NCBI RefSeq assembly: GCF_025359345.1
Contig: NZ_JANYGQ010000026.1
Coordinates: forward strand, 62,001-126,000
Direction: 5' to 3'
Origin: Mucilaginibacter sp.
GTDB lineage: Bacteria > Bacteroidota > Bacteroidia > Sphingobacteriales > Sphingobacteriaceae
Length of the DNA stretch: 64,000 nucleotides
The notes beneath the pieces were generated by a model. It saw only the letters and a list, made by a program, of their open reading frames with translations, had not been told where the DNA came from and made no database searches. The stretch's first letter is position 1. Each line of letters begins with the position of its first letter. This document shows positions 15,370 through 23,884 of this stretch, piece after piece. The position numbers and the translations under genes are program-made.

Positions 15370-17934
15370 ATGAAAAAAAGCTTTACCCTGATATTAAGTT
15401 TATTATTTGTTTTTAAGCTAAGCCATGCACAGCAAGTAAAGCACGACAGCATCCGCATAGCTGTTGAACCTGAATACAACATCGCAAGCAACACGCACAG
15501 GTTTTTATTTGGAGAAAATTACCGGGCCTTATGGGCAGCGCCGGTCAAACTGCCCATATTCAGACTCGAAGATGAAAAGGGTGGCCTAAAAATATTGCAG
15601 AAGGGAGGGGGCTTGCAAACCCTGTCGCTACGCTTGCAGGACTCATCGGGCCAGCAGTGGGTATTGCGCACCATTCAAAAATACCCTGAACGCGGTTTAT
15701 CGCCAAGACTGCGAGCCACCGTTGCCAAAGATATTTTGCAGGACCAGGTCTCGGCTGCACACCCGTTTGCGGCGCTAACCGTGCCGCCTTTTGCGCAGGC
15801 TTTAGGTATCCCGCATTCAAACCCTAAGATAGTTTACGTGAAAGACGACCCGGCCCTGGGCAAGTACGCCAAAGATTTTGCCAACAAGGTTTTTTTGTTC
15901 GAAGAGCGTGAGCCGCTGGATGCCGAAAAAACCGATAACACCGAAAAAGTACAGCGTAAGTTAAAAGAAGATAACGACAACCATGTTGATGAAAAAACGG
16001 TATTAAGAGCCCGCCTGCTTGATATGCTTTTGGGCGACTGGGATCGCCATGAGGACCAGTGGCGTTGGGAAAAAATCGAAGAGAAAAAAGGCAACTTATA
16101 CCAGCCCGTTCCGCGTGATCGCGACCAGGTTTATTACCGCACTTCGGGTGTGTTCCCCTGGATAGTATCGCACCAGTGGCTGAAATCGAAGTTCCAGGGC
16201 TATAGCGACGAGATAAAGGATATTGATGGCTGGAACTTTAACGCCCGCTACTTCGACCGTTATTTTTTGAACCAATTAAGTGAAGACGACTGGCGTGAGC
16301 AGATTACCTACGTGCAAAAGACATTAACTGACAGCCTGATTACTGCTGCGGTAAAGCAAATGCCCGATACCATATTTAAACTATCCGGCCCGGCAATCGT
16401 CACCAAAATGAAAGCCCGGCGCGACAAGCTGATGCAGCAGGCGCTGGAATACTACCGCTTTATATCTATTTATGTAGAGGTTCCGGCATCAGATAAAAAC
16501 GACAGTTTTAGCATCAACGAACAAAAAGACGGCGATGTGGAAGTAACCGTTAAAAAAATAAAAAAGGGCGGCGATGCCGATAAAATAACTTTTCACCGCA
16601 TTTTTAAGCCCGATGTTACCAAAGAAGTACGGCTTTATGGCTTTGGTGGCAGCGATGTGTTTTCGGTAACCGGCGATACGCCATCACCGATAAAAGTAAG
16701 GATGTTGGGCGGTAATGGCGTCGACAGTTTCTATGTAGACAAAAAGCTGAACAACCGAGGCAACCTGTATGTTTATGACAGGTCTGATTCTTCGAATGTG
16801 CTGCCGTCGTCTGCCGATGCACGGCTCCGCACCAGTAAGGATACAGGCGTAAATAATTACGATAAAAAGAGCTTTAAGTACGATAGGTTTGAACCCATTA
16901 TACTGGCAAATTACAACACTGATATCGGTATATTGCTGATAGGCGGTTTCTCGTACGAGAAGCACGGTTTCCGTGGCGAACCTTATTCGTTCAGGGAAGA
17001 GTTTTTGACTAATTATTCACTGTCGCGCAAATCGCTGCTGTTTACCTATGTGGCCGATTTTAAAAATGCCATCGGCAATAACGACATCCGGATTAATGCC
17101 CTGTCGCGCGGGCCAAATAACGTGAGTAACTTTTTCGGCATCGGCAACGGTACGGCATTTGTAAACCAGGGCAGCAAAGAAATTACGTACTATCGCAATC
17201 GTTATGATCTGGTTACGGCTGATGTTGGCCTTTATCATACCTACGGCAACTGGCGTTTAAATGCGGGTGTAGGTGGCCAGTTTTACAACAGCCAGGCTGG
17301 TAACAATACAACCAGGTTTTTAAAGGATTATGATGCAGCATACCCCAATGAGGATGTATTCTCAACCAAATGGTCGGTAGGAGTGGTTGCCGGGGCAGTT
17401 TATGATACCCGCAATAAAGGTACGCTGACTACTAAGGGCGTTTATTGGAACACTACGCTTACATCAATGAAGGCGGTAAACGGTTCGCATAATGCTTATA
17501 CGCAGCTACAGTCTGAATTTAGCTTTTACCTTAACCCCGACCGTGACTCGGTATTAATAATAGCCAACCGCACCGGCGGCGGCACCTATTTTGGCAATGC
17601 CGATTATTTTCAGCAGATAAAACTGGGTGGCCCGCAAACTTTGCGCGGCTACCACACCTGGCGCTTTACCGGTCGTACAGCGGTTTACAATAACCTGGAA
17701 CTGCGATTAAAGGTGCTGGATTTTACCTCGTACTTGTTGCCCGGCAGTGTGGGTATTCTTGGGTTTAATGATATCGGCAGGGTGTGGTCGGCAACCGATA
17801 GTTCCAATGCCTGGCACGATGGGTATGGGGGCGGTATTTATGTAATACCAGCTCAATTGGTGTTGATACAGGCTGCTGTGGGCTTTTCAAAAGAGGGTTC
17901 GTTGCCGTATATTTCGATAGGATTTAGGTTTTAA
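15370..17934 (+). CDS. BamA/TamA-like outer-membrane barrel with kinase-like N-terminal domain
   Basis: 854 residues with a signal peptide (ends SHA, residue 20). The C-terminal half is an Omp85-type beta barrel: QIKLGGPQTLRGYHTWRF carries the LRGY loop-6 motif, and the protein ends in a beta signal (ISIGFRF). The region of about 70-270 is unusual. A glycine-rich hairpin GGGLQTLSLRL (79-89) is followed by WVLRTIQK (97-104), then ARLLDMLLGDWDRHEDQW (214-231) and PVPRDRDQVYY (247-256). This order resembles the N-lobe loop, DRH catalytic loop and metal-binding Asp of FAM20C/HipA/PI-kinase-like folds. The barrel call is firm; the kinase-like reading is inference. It stands alone. Confidence 0.78.
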   Translation: MKKSFTLILSLLFVFKLSHAQQVKHDSIRIAVEPEYNIASNTHRFLFGENYRALWAAPVKLPIFRLEDEKGGLKILQKGGGLQTLSLRLQDSSGQQWVLRTIQKYPERGLSPRLRATVAKDILQDQVSAAHPFAALTVPPFAQALGIPHSNPKIVYVKDDPALGKYAKDFANKVFLFEEREPLDAEKTDNTEKVQRKLKEDNDNHVDEKTVLRARLLDMLLGDWDRHEDQWRWEKIEEKKGNLYQPVPRDRDQVYYRTSGVFPWIVSHQWLKSKFQGYSDEIKDIDGWNFNARYFDRYFLNQLSEDDWREQITYVQKTLTDSLITAAVKQMPDTIFKLSGPAIVTKMKARRDKLMQQALEYYRFISIYVEVPASDKNDSFSINEQKDGDVEVTVKKIKKGGDADKITFHRIFKPDVTKEVRLYGFGGSDVFSVTGDTPSPIKVRMLGGNGVDSFYVDKKLNNRGNLYVYDRSDSSNVLPSSADARLRTSKDTGVNNYDKKSFKYDRFEPIILANYNTDIGILLIGGFSYEKHGFRGEPYSFREEFLTNYSLSRKSLLFTYVADFKNAIGNNDIRINALSRGPNNVSNFFGIGNGTAFVNQGSKEITYYRNRYDLVTADVGLYHTYGNWRLNAGVGGQFYNSQAGNNTTRFLKDYDAAYPNEDVFSTKWSVGVVAGAVYDTRNKGTLTTKGVYWNTTLTSMKAVNGSHNAYTQLQSEFSFYLNPDRDSVLIIANRTGGGTYFGNADYFQQIKLGGPQTLRGYHTWRFTGRTAVYNNLELRLKVLDFTSYLLPGSVGILGFNDIGRVWSATDSSNAWHDGYGGGIYVIPAQLVLIQAAVGFSKEGSLPYISIGFRF

Positions 17935-17973
17935 ACCAAACGTCTAACCTTCATTATCGAACAGCGAGGGCCT

Positions 17974-18046
17974 GTCACCGTCAGCCTGTCGAACGGCGAC
18001 GCGCGGAGAGGCCTTTGCCCGCATGCTTCGAGTGCCTCAGCATGAC
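17974..18046. repeat. Short REP-like inverted repeat
   Basis: About 73 bp with ends beginning GTCA and finishing TGAC. The left half contains TCAGCCTGTCGAA and the right half GCATGCTTCGAGTGCCTCAG, which are partly complementary. This is the common 'GCTTCGACAGGCTCAGCATGAC' interspersed palindrome type. It lies between the barrel gene and the M28 peptidase, with no coding content. Confidence 0.5.
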
Positions 18047-18128
18047 ACCCGGGTTATTCTTCTCGGAATGTATTCCCAATTACCTTTTGATTATATTTTA
18101 CTACCTTGCCCTACCGACTATCACCTAA

Positions 18129-19274
18129 ATGAAATTTAAGTTAACCTTACTGCTGCTGTTATCAATCCGAACCCTGTTTGCGCAGGATTCTTTATACGCT
18201 CGTAGGATTGTTGATACCTTGACCTCACCTTACTTCTGGGGCCGTGGTTATACCAAAGATGGCGTGGGCAAAGCAGCAAAATTTATAACCAACGAGTTTA
18301 AAAGTTTCGGTTTAAAGCCTCTTGACGGAAAAGATTTTGTGCAGCCCTTTAGCTACGATGCCAATACCTTTCCCGGTAAAATGAAGGTGTCCATCAACGG
18401 CATCGCCCTAAAACCTGGCCGCGATTTTATTGTAAGTCCCGAAAGTAAAGGTATAAAGGGCAGCGGCGATCTTGTAAAAAGCGACAGCGTATCCTTTGTA
18501 AACCCCAATAACCGCATTGTAGTGGTATTGCAGGATAAGCTCACCTGGTCGGTTGAACAAAAGGCAGCTGATTACACGGGTATACTGGTAGATAAAAAGG
18601 CTTTGACCCAACCGCCTGCCACTGTTAACGTAGATATTGAAAATAAATTTATAGCCGGCTTTAAAACCGGCAATGTTTGTGCCTTTGTACGCGGCACGGC
18701 AAAGCCCGATTCATTTTTGGTGATAACCGCCCATTACGACCATCTGGGCGGTATGGGCGCCGATACTTATTTCCCCGGCGCTAATGATAATGCCAGCGGA
18801 GTGAGCCAGTTGCTTAGTTTGGCCAAATATTATGCGGCACACCCGCAGCGCTATTCCATGGCGTTTATATGTTTTTCGGGCGAGGAAGCCGGTTTGCTGG
18901 GCTCGATGTATTTTGCGGAACACCCGCTTATCCCGTTAACCAGTATTCGCTTTTTAATAAACCTTGATTTAGAGGGAACAGGTGAAGAAGGCATAACCGT
19001 GGTAAATGCCACCGTATTCCCCAGGGAATTTGACTTGATGAAACAGGCCAATACCACCGGGCATTACCTGGTTAAAGTATACTCACGCGGTAAAGCACCT
19101 AACAGCGACCATTACCCCTTTACCGAAAAAGGTGTGCCTGCATTTTACCTGTACACCATGGGAGGAATAAAAGCCTATCATGATGTTTTTGATATCAGTA
19201 GGACCTTGCCGCTGAATGAGTATAACCATTTGTTTAAATTGCTGGTTGATTTTAATGCGGGGGTGATGAGGTGA
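18129..19274 (+). CDS. Secreted M28-family metallopeptidase
   Basis: 381 residues with a signal peptide ending LFAQ (residue 19). All five positions of the co-catalytic di-zinc site are visible: His202 in ITAHYDHLGG, Asp220 in GANDNASG, Glu252-Glu253 in FSGEEAGLLGS, Asp280 in INLDLEGTG and His351 in AYHDVFD. It is an exported Zn aminopeptidase or glutaminyl-cyclase-like enzyme of the M28 fold. The length is normal for the family. It precedes a TlpA-like gene by 90 bp, with no obvious functional link. Confidence 0.9.
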   Translation: MKFKLTLLLLLSIRTLFAQDSLYARRIVDTLTSPYFWGRGYTKDGVGKAAKFITNEFKSFGLKPLDGKDFVQPFSYDANTFPGKMKVSINGIALKPGRDFIVSPESKGIKGSGDLVKSDSVSFVNPNNRIVVVLQDKLTWSVEQKAADYTGILVDKKALTQPPATVNVDIENKFIAGFKTGNVCAFVRGTAKPDSFLVITAHYDHLGGMGADTYFPGANDNASGVSQLLSLAKYYAAHPQRYSMAFICFSGEEAGLLGSMYFAEHPLIPLTSIRFLINLDLEGTGEEGITVVNATVFPREFDLMKQANTTGHYLVKVYSRGKAPNSDHYPFTEKGVPAFYLYTMGGIKAYHDVFDISRTLPLNEYNHLFKLLVDFNAGVMR

Positions 19275-19364
19275 AAAAGTTCATAGTTCTTAGTTAATAG
19301 CAGGACTTGGGCTATCGAGTTAAATTTATTTGGATATATTTAATTAACCAATTCTAAAACCACT

Positions 19365-20138
19365 ATGAAAACTTTGCTTTCAATCATCGTGTTTCTCTTT
19401 ACCGTCCATTTTGCCACCGCCCAGGGCACGCTCTCTGGCAACCCCGTTGGCGACCCGGCTAAAATTTTAAAAGATGGAATTAGCCTGGCCTACTACAACC
19501 GCGATTATTTAAAAACATCCGAAGATTTTAAGGCTTATAATACTTCCGGTCAACCAATAAGTAAGAATGAGTTTTTCAGGCAGTTTGCTACAGGTAATTA
19601 CCTGCCGATGCGGCTTCATTCCAAAAGCGGCAATTACTATCAACTACACAAGTTGGCCCCTAACGTTAGTGAGGATGTACACTCAGTGCTTCAGAGCTAT
19701 GGGCAAAACGGGTACAAGCACTTTAAAATGGAGGGCAAAAAGCTGCCGGGTTTAAACTATACAGGCATTAATGGCGAGGTTTATAACAGCCGGAATACCA
19801 AAGGTAAAATCGTAGTGATAAAATGCTGGTTTTTGCATTGCCAGGCCTGCAATGAAGAAATACCTGCGCTAAATAACCTGGTCGACCAATATAAAAACCG
19901 GAAGGACATTGTTTTTGTAAGTCTCGCCTTCGATCCAGTGGACAAATTGAAAACCTTTATGAAAACTCATGTATTTAAGTACGCACTGGCTCACGTTCCG
20001 GAATCGTATATTGAGAAACAATTAGGCACAAACGAATACCCAACACATTATGTGGTGGATAAAAACGGATTGATTGCTAAGGTGGTTAACAATGCTGATG
20101 AACTGGCTGTAGCGCTTAAAACTGAGGCTGCAAAGTAA
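19365..20138 (+). CDS. Exported TlpA-like thioredoxin-fold protein
   Basis: 257 residues. A signal peptide ends ATAQ (residue 20), then comes a 100-residue lineage-specific region, then a thioredoxin fold. VVIKCWFLHCQACNEEIPAL carries the CxxC pair Cys159-Cys162 (C-Q-A-C), and EYPTHYVVDKNG holds the cis-Pro at 226. The family acts as periplasmic thiol-disulfide reductase, for example in cytochrome maturation or repair. An extra Cys154 lies before the active site. It ends 7 bp before the convergent lipoprotein gene. Confidence 0.85.
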   Translation: MKTLLSIIVFLFTVHFATAQGTLSGNPVGDPAKILKDGISLAYYNRDYLKTSEDFKAYNTSGQPISKNEFFRQFATGNYLPMRLHSKSGNYYQLHKLAPNVSEDVHSVLQSYGQNGYKHFKMEGKKLPGLNYTGINGEVYNSRNTKGKIVVIKCWFLHCQACNEEIPALNNLVDQYKNRKDIVFVSLAFDPVDKLKTFMKTHVFKYALAHVPESYIEKQLGTNEYPTHYVVDKNGLIAKVVNNADELAVALKTEAAK

Positions 20139-20150
20139 CCTTTGGTTACT
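20134..20150. terminator. Tiny palindrome joining two convergent stop codons
   Basis: AGTAACC-TTT-GGTTACT (7-bp arms, 3-bp loop) spans the stop codon of the redoxin gene (20136-20138) and that of the opposing lipoprotein gene (20146-20148). It may act as a minimal shared hairpin; no T-run is present on either side. Confidence 0.35.
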
Positions 20151-21138
20151 GCAATTTATCGGTCATTTCAAAGCGGTCTACCTCCCGTGTGCTCACGGGT
20201 TTCTCTTTGAAGGCAGAATAGAGCACATACTTTTTGTCTTTGTCAATCCCCGGCATAATCTTGCCTATAACTTTTCTTATTTGTGCATTTTCTTTTTTCA
20301 GGGCAACGGTGTCTTTCAGGGGGATGGTAGTTAAATAATGGATCATCGGGAACGAGCCACGGTCGTCGGTTTGGTTAAACACCCTGAAAATCCGGGGTTT
20401 GGTTGGCAGCTCATTTAATACATATGGGAACTTGTATTTTTCATTAGCCAGCGCAAGAATCCGGTTATAAAAATCGCCGAGACTGTCTTGTACGGCATAT
20501 TGCCAGGCAGACATTGGCTGGTTACAAGTGACGGCAAGCGCCGCAGTATTTACTGCATCTATGAGGTAGCCTTTGTTGTATGCGGCCTTTGCCTCGTTGA
20601 AAAGTTCGGGGCAGGTTTCACCATTAAAGGTATATGGTTCAGCTTCGAGCCCGGTAACGCGCCAGCCATAGTTGAGCTTTGAATAAACAATGCTGATGAG
20701 GTATTTATTTTCGCCACCTTTTGGCAGGAATGTCGAAATATACATTTCGCGCGCCGGTTCCGTGAATGTAAGGCTGTGAGCATTGATGTCAGTTCCGGCT
20801 GCTTTTACCGTATCGGCGTCGATGTATTTGTTAACCAGGTAATATTCGTCAAGCAACTGGTACTTGTTGTCGTTAAAGCGGTTACTTAAATGCTCAACCA
20901 ATGATTCTGTGCTGTTGTCCTGGTTTAGTTCGCGCGAGAGGAACCACTTTACTTTTTTTATTTGATGCAGTTTTATATAGCCAATTAGCTCGTCATTACG
21001 TGCATGGAAATCGGCCTTAACCCCTCCATTTATTTTTTCGTTTTTCCATACCCCCGGTTCGCTGGTACAGCCTTGCAAAATAAGGATCAGTATAAAAAAG
21101 GCGAAGAATTTTAAAGGGTGAAGGTTATGGACTTTCAT
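20146..21138 (-). CDS. Lipoprotein of unknown function
   Basis: 330 residues from the ATG at 21138. The upstream in-frame ATG at 21171 is disfavoured because starting at MKVHNLHPLK gives a clean lipoprotein signal, FFAFFILILILQGC, with lipobox LQGC. The mature protein has no domain I recognise. It is rich in Lys/Tyr and has a mid-region FNEAKAAYNKGYLIDAVNTA that could be one TPR-like helical pair. It is probably anchored in the inner or outer membrane, facing the periplasm. Confidence 0.7.
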   Translation of the reverse strand: MKVHNLHPLKFFAFFILILILQGCTSEPGVWKNEKINGGVKADFHARNDELIGYIKLHQIKKVKWFLSRELNQDNSTESLVEHLSNRFNDNKYQLLDEYYLVNKYIDADTVKAAGTDINAHSLTFTEPAREMYISTFLPKGGENKYLISIVYSKLNYGWRVTGLEAEPYTFNGETCPELFNEAKAAYNKGYLIDAVNTAALAVTCNQPMSAWQYAVQDSLGDFYNRILALANEKYKFPYVLNELPTKPRIFRVFNQTDDRGSFPMIHYLTTIPLKDTVALKKENAQIRKVIGKIMPGIDKDKKYVLYSAFKEKPVSTREVDRFEMTDKLQ

Positions 21139-21193
21139 TTCGGGTACTAATATAAACAGCGAGGGCAACAATCACAATAAATACAGCAAACGG

Positions 21194-21304
21194 TTAATTA
21201 TTGATATTTGTCAATGTAAATAGATAATAAACCGGGTAGCTTTGTGTGCGCACACTTACCCCGGCAAGTTTGGCCAATTGTTTTACCGAATAGTTCCCTT
21301 TCAT
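21194..21304 (-). pseudogene. Truncated MerR-family regulator
   Basis: From an ATG at 21304 the minus strand reads MKGNYSVKQLAKLAGVSVRT, the exact start of a MerR helix-turn-helix domain (normally continuing LHYYDxIGLL). After residue 20 the family pattern is lost, and the frame stops at 21194 after only 36 residues. The recognition helix, wing and dimerisation helix are all missing. It is a decayed regulator, although a very short product could still be made. Confidence 0.75.
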
Positions 21305-21328
21305 TTTACTTATTTCATTATTTAATCA

Positions 21329-21361
21329 CAAAGCTATGGTATGACGTAGGGTAAGAGTCAA
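21329..21361 (-). promoter_or_regulatory. Promoter/operator of the broken MerR gene
   Basis: Read on the minus strand, TTG (21361-21359) is followed 22 bp later by TAGCTTTG (21336-21329), a perfect TAnnTTTG -7 element. The spacer is longer than the usual 19-21, as expected for MerR-activated promoters. It contains the half-palindrome TGAC/GTCA (21342-21345, 21357-21360) of TipA/Mta-type operators. The promoter appears intact although the gene is truncated. Confidence 0.6.
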
Positions 21362-21421
21362 GTGTTTTTTTAAAATAAATTTTTATTCCGAACATTAACC
21401 CTTAAAAGCAGTTAATTAACT

Positions 21422-21979
21422 ATGCAAAACATTTTGTTTTTTGGCGATAGCCTTACTGCCGGTTATGGTCTTGCCAATGCCGCCGCCGAATCTTTTCCGG
21501 CTATAATCGGCCAAAAAATTACTGCAGCAGGGCTTGGTTACCGGGTTGTAAATGCAGGCCTTAGCGGCGATACGTCGGCAGGTGGCTTGCAGCGCATCGA
21601 TTACTGGCTAAATCAGCCGGTAAGTGTATTTGTGTTGGAGTTGGGGATAAATGATGTTATCAGGGGTATGGCGCCGCTAACCACTAAAAATAACCTGCAG
21701 ACCATAATTGATAAGGTAAAAGCAAAATATCCGAACGCAAAAATGGCCATTATGGGTATGCAGATGCCTGTTTTTTTGCATAGCCCGGTGGCCGGGCAGT
21801 TTATGCAAATTTTTACCACCCTGGCTGCTGCAAACAATATAAGCCTCGTGCCATTCTTTTTAGACGGCGTTGCCGGCGTGCGCAACCTTAACCTGCCCGA
21901 TAAGCTGCATCCCAATGTTGATGGTTATAAAGTTATTGCCGACAACGTTTGGCCGGTTATCCAAAAGCTGCTTTTATAG
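21422..21979 (+). CDS. TesA-like SGNH arylesterase
   Basis: 185 residues. It has all SGNH blocks: FFGDSLTAGYG (nucleophile Ser10), NAGLSGDTSAGGL, ELGINDVIRG and the Asp/His block LPDKLHPNVDGY. The spacing is that of E. coli TesA/arylesterases. Unlike TesA it has no signal peptide, so it is probably cytoplasmic. It likely hydrolyses short acyl or thioesters. It lies beside the MerR remnant and could once have been its target. Confidence 0.9.
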   Translation: MQNILFFGDSLTAGYGLANAAAESFPAIIGQKITAAGLGYRVVNAGLSGDTSAGGLQRIDYWLNQPVSVFVLELGINDVIRGMAPLTTKNNLQTIIDKVKAKYPNAKMAIMGMQMPVFLHSPVAGQFMQIFTTLAAANNISLVPFFLDGVAGVRNLNLPDKLHPNVDGYKVIADNVWPVIQKLLL

Positions 21980-22075
21980 AATTATTATGGCGTACAAACA
22001 CCCTTAATATGGCGTTTTCACACTTTGCCGCATACTTATTTAAGCCTTATTTTTGATAAAATAAAAAATAATAAC

Positions 22076-22498
22076 ATGGCAAACAACGCACAGGCAGAAC
22101 CTAATGACGAGCACCTTGAACTTTTTGAAACCAGGAAAATACTGAATGTAAAATGGTCGAACCTTAACGACTCAAAGTTCCGCGAGTTTTGTATAAACAA
22201 TGCCCATATACAGGACGTGAGCGCTACAGGCGTAAAAATTGTTGACGCTAATTTAAGCGATCTTGAAATTGAAGGCGCGCAGCTTGGTGGAGCCTATATT
22301 CATAACATCGGCATGCCGCCAAAAGGGCACCCGGCTTACGACCCCGCGGCCAAACAACGCCCATTGAAATTTGAAAACTGCGATTTAAACGGCAGCACTA
22401 TCACTGATTGCGACCTGAGCAACGTAAACATCAGCGATTGTAATTTAACGGGGATGAAAATAAACGGCATTTTAGTAGAAGAGTTGCTTAAAAGATGA
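22076..22498 (+). CDS. Pentapeptide-repeat protein
   Basis: 140 residues from the ATG at 22076; the upstream frame adds a poor low-complexity extension. Two blocks of pentapeptide-type A(N/D)LxX repeats are visible: KIVDANLSDLEIEGAQLGGA in the middle, and FENCDLNGSTITDCDLSNVN with ISDCNLTGMKIN near the end. They are separated by a Pro-rich loop (GMPPKGHPAYDPAAKQRP). Such repeats form a right-handed square helix used for protein contacts. No signal peptide. Its role is unknown. Confidence 0.82.
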   Translation: MANNAQAEPNDEHLELFETRKILNVKWSNLNDSKFREFCINNAHIQDVSATGVKIVDANLSDLEIEGAQLGGAYIHNIGMPPKGHPAYDPAAKQRPLKFENCDLNGSTITDCDLSNVNISDCNLTGMKINGILVEELLKR

Positions 22499-22585
22499 GC
22501 TATCTGTTGGCGTATTTTAAGTTTATCTAAAATATTTGATAAGGACGGACAACCGCGTGATATTAATTCTCGTAATTAAAATATC

Positions 22586-22771
22586 ATGCCAAAGCCAATT
22601 CTTATATGCCATAAGTGCCGTGCCGTTTTTCATTTTTCAATTCCTAAAGGATGGTTTTTGAAAAATATCCTGTTTTTTCTACCTGTAAAAATATATTTCT
22701 GCGCCAAGTGTAATAAGCGACGCTACCTTTGGATGTCGGACGAAAATGAAAAAAAATACCAAAGGGTTTAG
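22586..22771 (+). CDS. 61-residue zinc-ribbon protein, copy 1
   Basis: A small protein with Cys8-x2-Cys11 and Cys39-x2-Cys42, able to bind one Zn. Between the pairs is a conserved hydrophobic stretch, W23-FLKNILFFLPVKIYF. It has the same length and cysteine positions as the next two genes. The segment is too short for a confident membrane span but could be a membrane-dipping helix. I do not recognise the family. Confidence 0.72.
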   Translation: MPKPILICHKCRAVFHFSIPKGWFLKNILFFLPVKIYFCAKCNKRRYLWMSDENEKKYQRV

Positions 22772-22881
22772 CGCCATCGGACTATAAGTTCGCCTCTTTT
22801 CTTTTCGCTCTCTGGAAAATACAAACCACTTGGTATTTACCGCCCCGCGTATAAACATCACTTTTGAGAAGGATGTTTATT

Positions 22882-23067
22882 ATGAAAAAGCAATATCTTG
22901 TTTGTGGCAGATGCCGGGCGATATTCCATTTTGCAATCCCGCAAAGCTGGTTTATGCGGAAGGTATTATTCTTTTTGCCGGTTAAGATCTATTTCTGTGC
23001 AAAATGTAACAGGCGCCGCTATGTTTGGATAACGGATGCCGAAGAAGCAAAATACGAAAAAGTATAA
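22882..23067 (+). CDS. 61-residue zinc-ribbon protein, copy 2
   Basis: I choose the ATG at 22882 (not the ATG at 22873 or TTG at 22864) because this puts Cys8, Cys11, Trp23, Pro33, Lys35, Tyr37, Cys39 and Cys42 exactly in register with the neighbours. It is the closest relative of copy 1: IYFCAKCN and VLFFLPVKIYF are shared. The gap to copy 1 is 110 bp, so the copies may be transcribed separately. Function unknown. Confidence 0.72.
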   Translation: MKKQYLVCGRCRAIFHFAIPQSWFMRKVLFFLPVKIYFCAKCNRRRYVWITDAEEAKYEKV

Positions 23068-23186
23068 GCCGGTATTGCCCTACAGGCCAGGGTGTTACTA
23101 TAAACTTAAAGTGAGTTTTTTATAATGTGCTTAATTGCAACATCGCTTAAATTATCAGTTTTGAGGACCTATTTAAAAAACAGGAT

Positions 23187-23372
23187 ATGAAAAAATCATC
23201 TTTAAGGTGTCCCGTATGTGCCGGTAATTTCCAGGGCAGGGTAAAACGCAACTGGGTTTTACGCTACGTATTCTTTTTTATACCAATTAAAATTTATTGC
23301 TGCAGCGAGTGTAAAAAAAATGTTTACATAGTAGTAAAAGACAGGAAGCTGCCTGACATGAATATTTCCTAA
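23187..23372 (+). CDS. 61-residue zinc-ribbon protein, copy 3
   Basis: The most diverged of the three, with extra Cys38 next to Cys39 (IYCCSEC). It keeps Cys8-x2-Cys11, W23, FFFIPIKIY and Cys42. Its stop overlaps the stop region of the opposing DUF5655 gene by 4 bp. The C-terminal tail (VVKDRKLPDMNIS) differs from the acidic-basic tails of copies 1 and 2. Confidence 0.7.
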   Translation: MKKSSLRCPVCAGNFQGRVKRNWVLRYVFFFIPIKIYCCSECKKNVYIVVKDRKLPDMNIS

Positions 23373-23782
23373 CTGCCAATTTCATAAGCCATCCTCATAT
23401 ACTTCCGTACTTCGTCGTTTATGTCTTCAATAAAATACATCCTGAAATGATGGTTGTAGTCATTGCTGCCAGTTACCGGCTTTATTTTATTGAAGCATAA
23501 ATTATCTTCATATGGCTGTTTAAACGGGAACACCACATCGATAAAGTTTTTACCAAGCTGTATAACATAGGCAAACCTTGTACGCGCCGCAAAACTTATC
23601 ATTGATTTTGCCGGGTGTAGCCGTACATCGCCAATTTGCCTGTATTCATCTACAAAATGGTTAAACAGGGCAATGGTATGTTCAGATTTTCCTGCAAAAA
23701 AATCGGCCAGCTCCTTGTCACGGCACGAGTGCACCTGGTTGGTATTTACAAATTGCTGTTGGCATAAGGGACAAATCCACAT
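23369..23782 (-). CDS. DUF5655-like protein with N-terminal zinc finger
   Basis: 137 residues. MWICPLCQQQF with HSC a few residues later gives a C-x2-C...H-x-C zinc finger. The rest, FNHFVDEYRQIGDVRLHPAK with SMISFAARTRFAYV and the DVVFPFKQPYEDN segment, matches the DUF5655 pattern as I recall it, a domain found in proteins linked to transport or nucleic-acid functions without a known activity. It is cytoplasmic. Confidence 0.7.
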   Translation of the reverse strand: MWICPLCQQQFVNTNQVHSCRDKELADFFAGKSEHTIALFNHFVDEYRQIGDVRLHPAKSMISFAARTRFAYVIQLGKNFIDVVFPFKQPYEDNLCFNKIKPVTGSNDYNHHFRMYFIEDINDEVRKYMRMAYEIGS

Positions 23783-23838
23783 GGTTTTAGATTTTAGATG
23801 TGAGATGATTTCTTCAAATATAAAAAAAGCAGCTGTTG

Positions 23839-23869
23839 GTTGATTAGAGACCGGAGATTAGAGATTAGT
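23839..23869. repeat. GATTAGAG heptamer-type repeat
   Basis: A run of related units (GATTAGAGACC, GGAGATTAGAGATTAG). It is the reverse complement of the CTAATCTC-type runs found in the permease-array spacers at 28990-29025, 31685-31705, 34312-34335, 36955-36980 and 39439-39465. It marks the left edge of the repeat-rich zone. Confidence 0.6.
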
Positions 23870-23884
23870 TTCAACAGGGCAAAT

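Noticed and set aside
22586..23372. Small Cys-rich proteins as rubredoxins
   Set aside because: Rubredoxin needs CPxCG knuckles and an aromatic core with different spacing; here the pairs are CxxC with a hydrophobic 27-residue gap.
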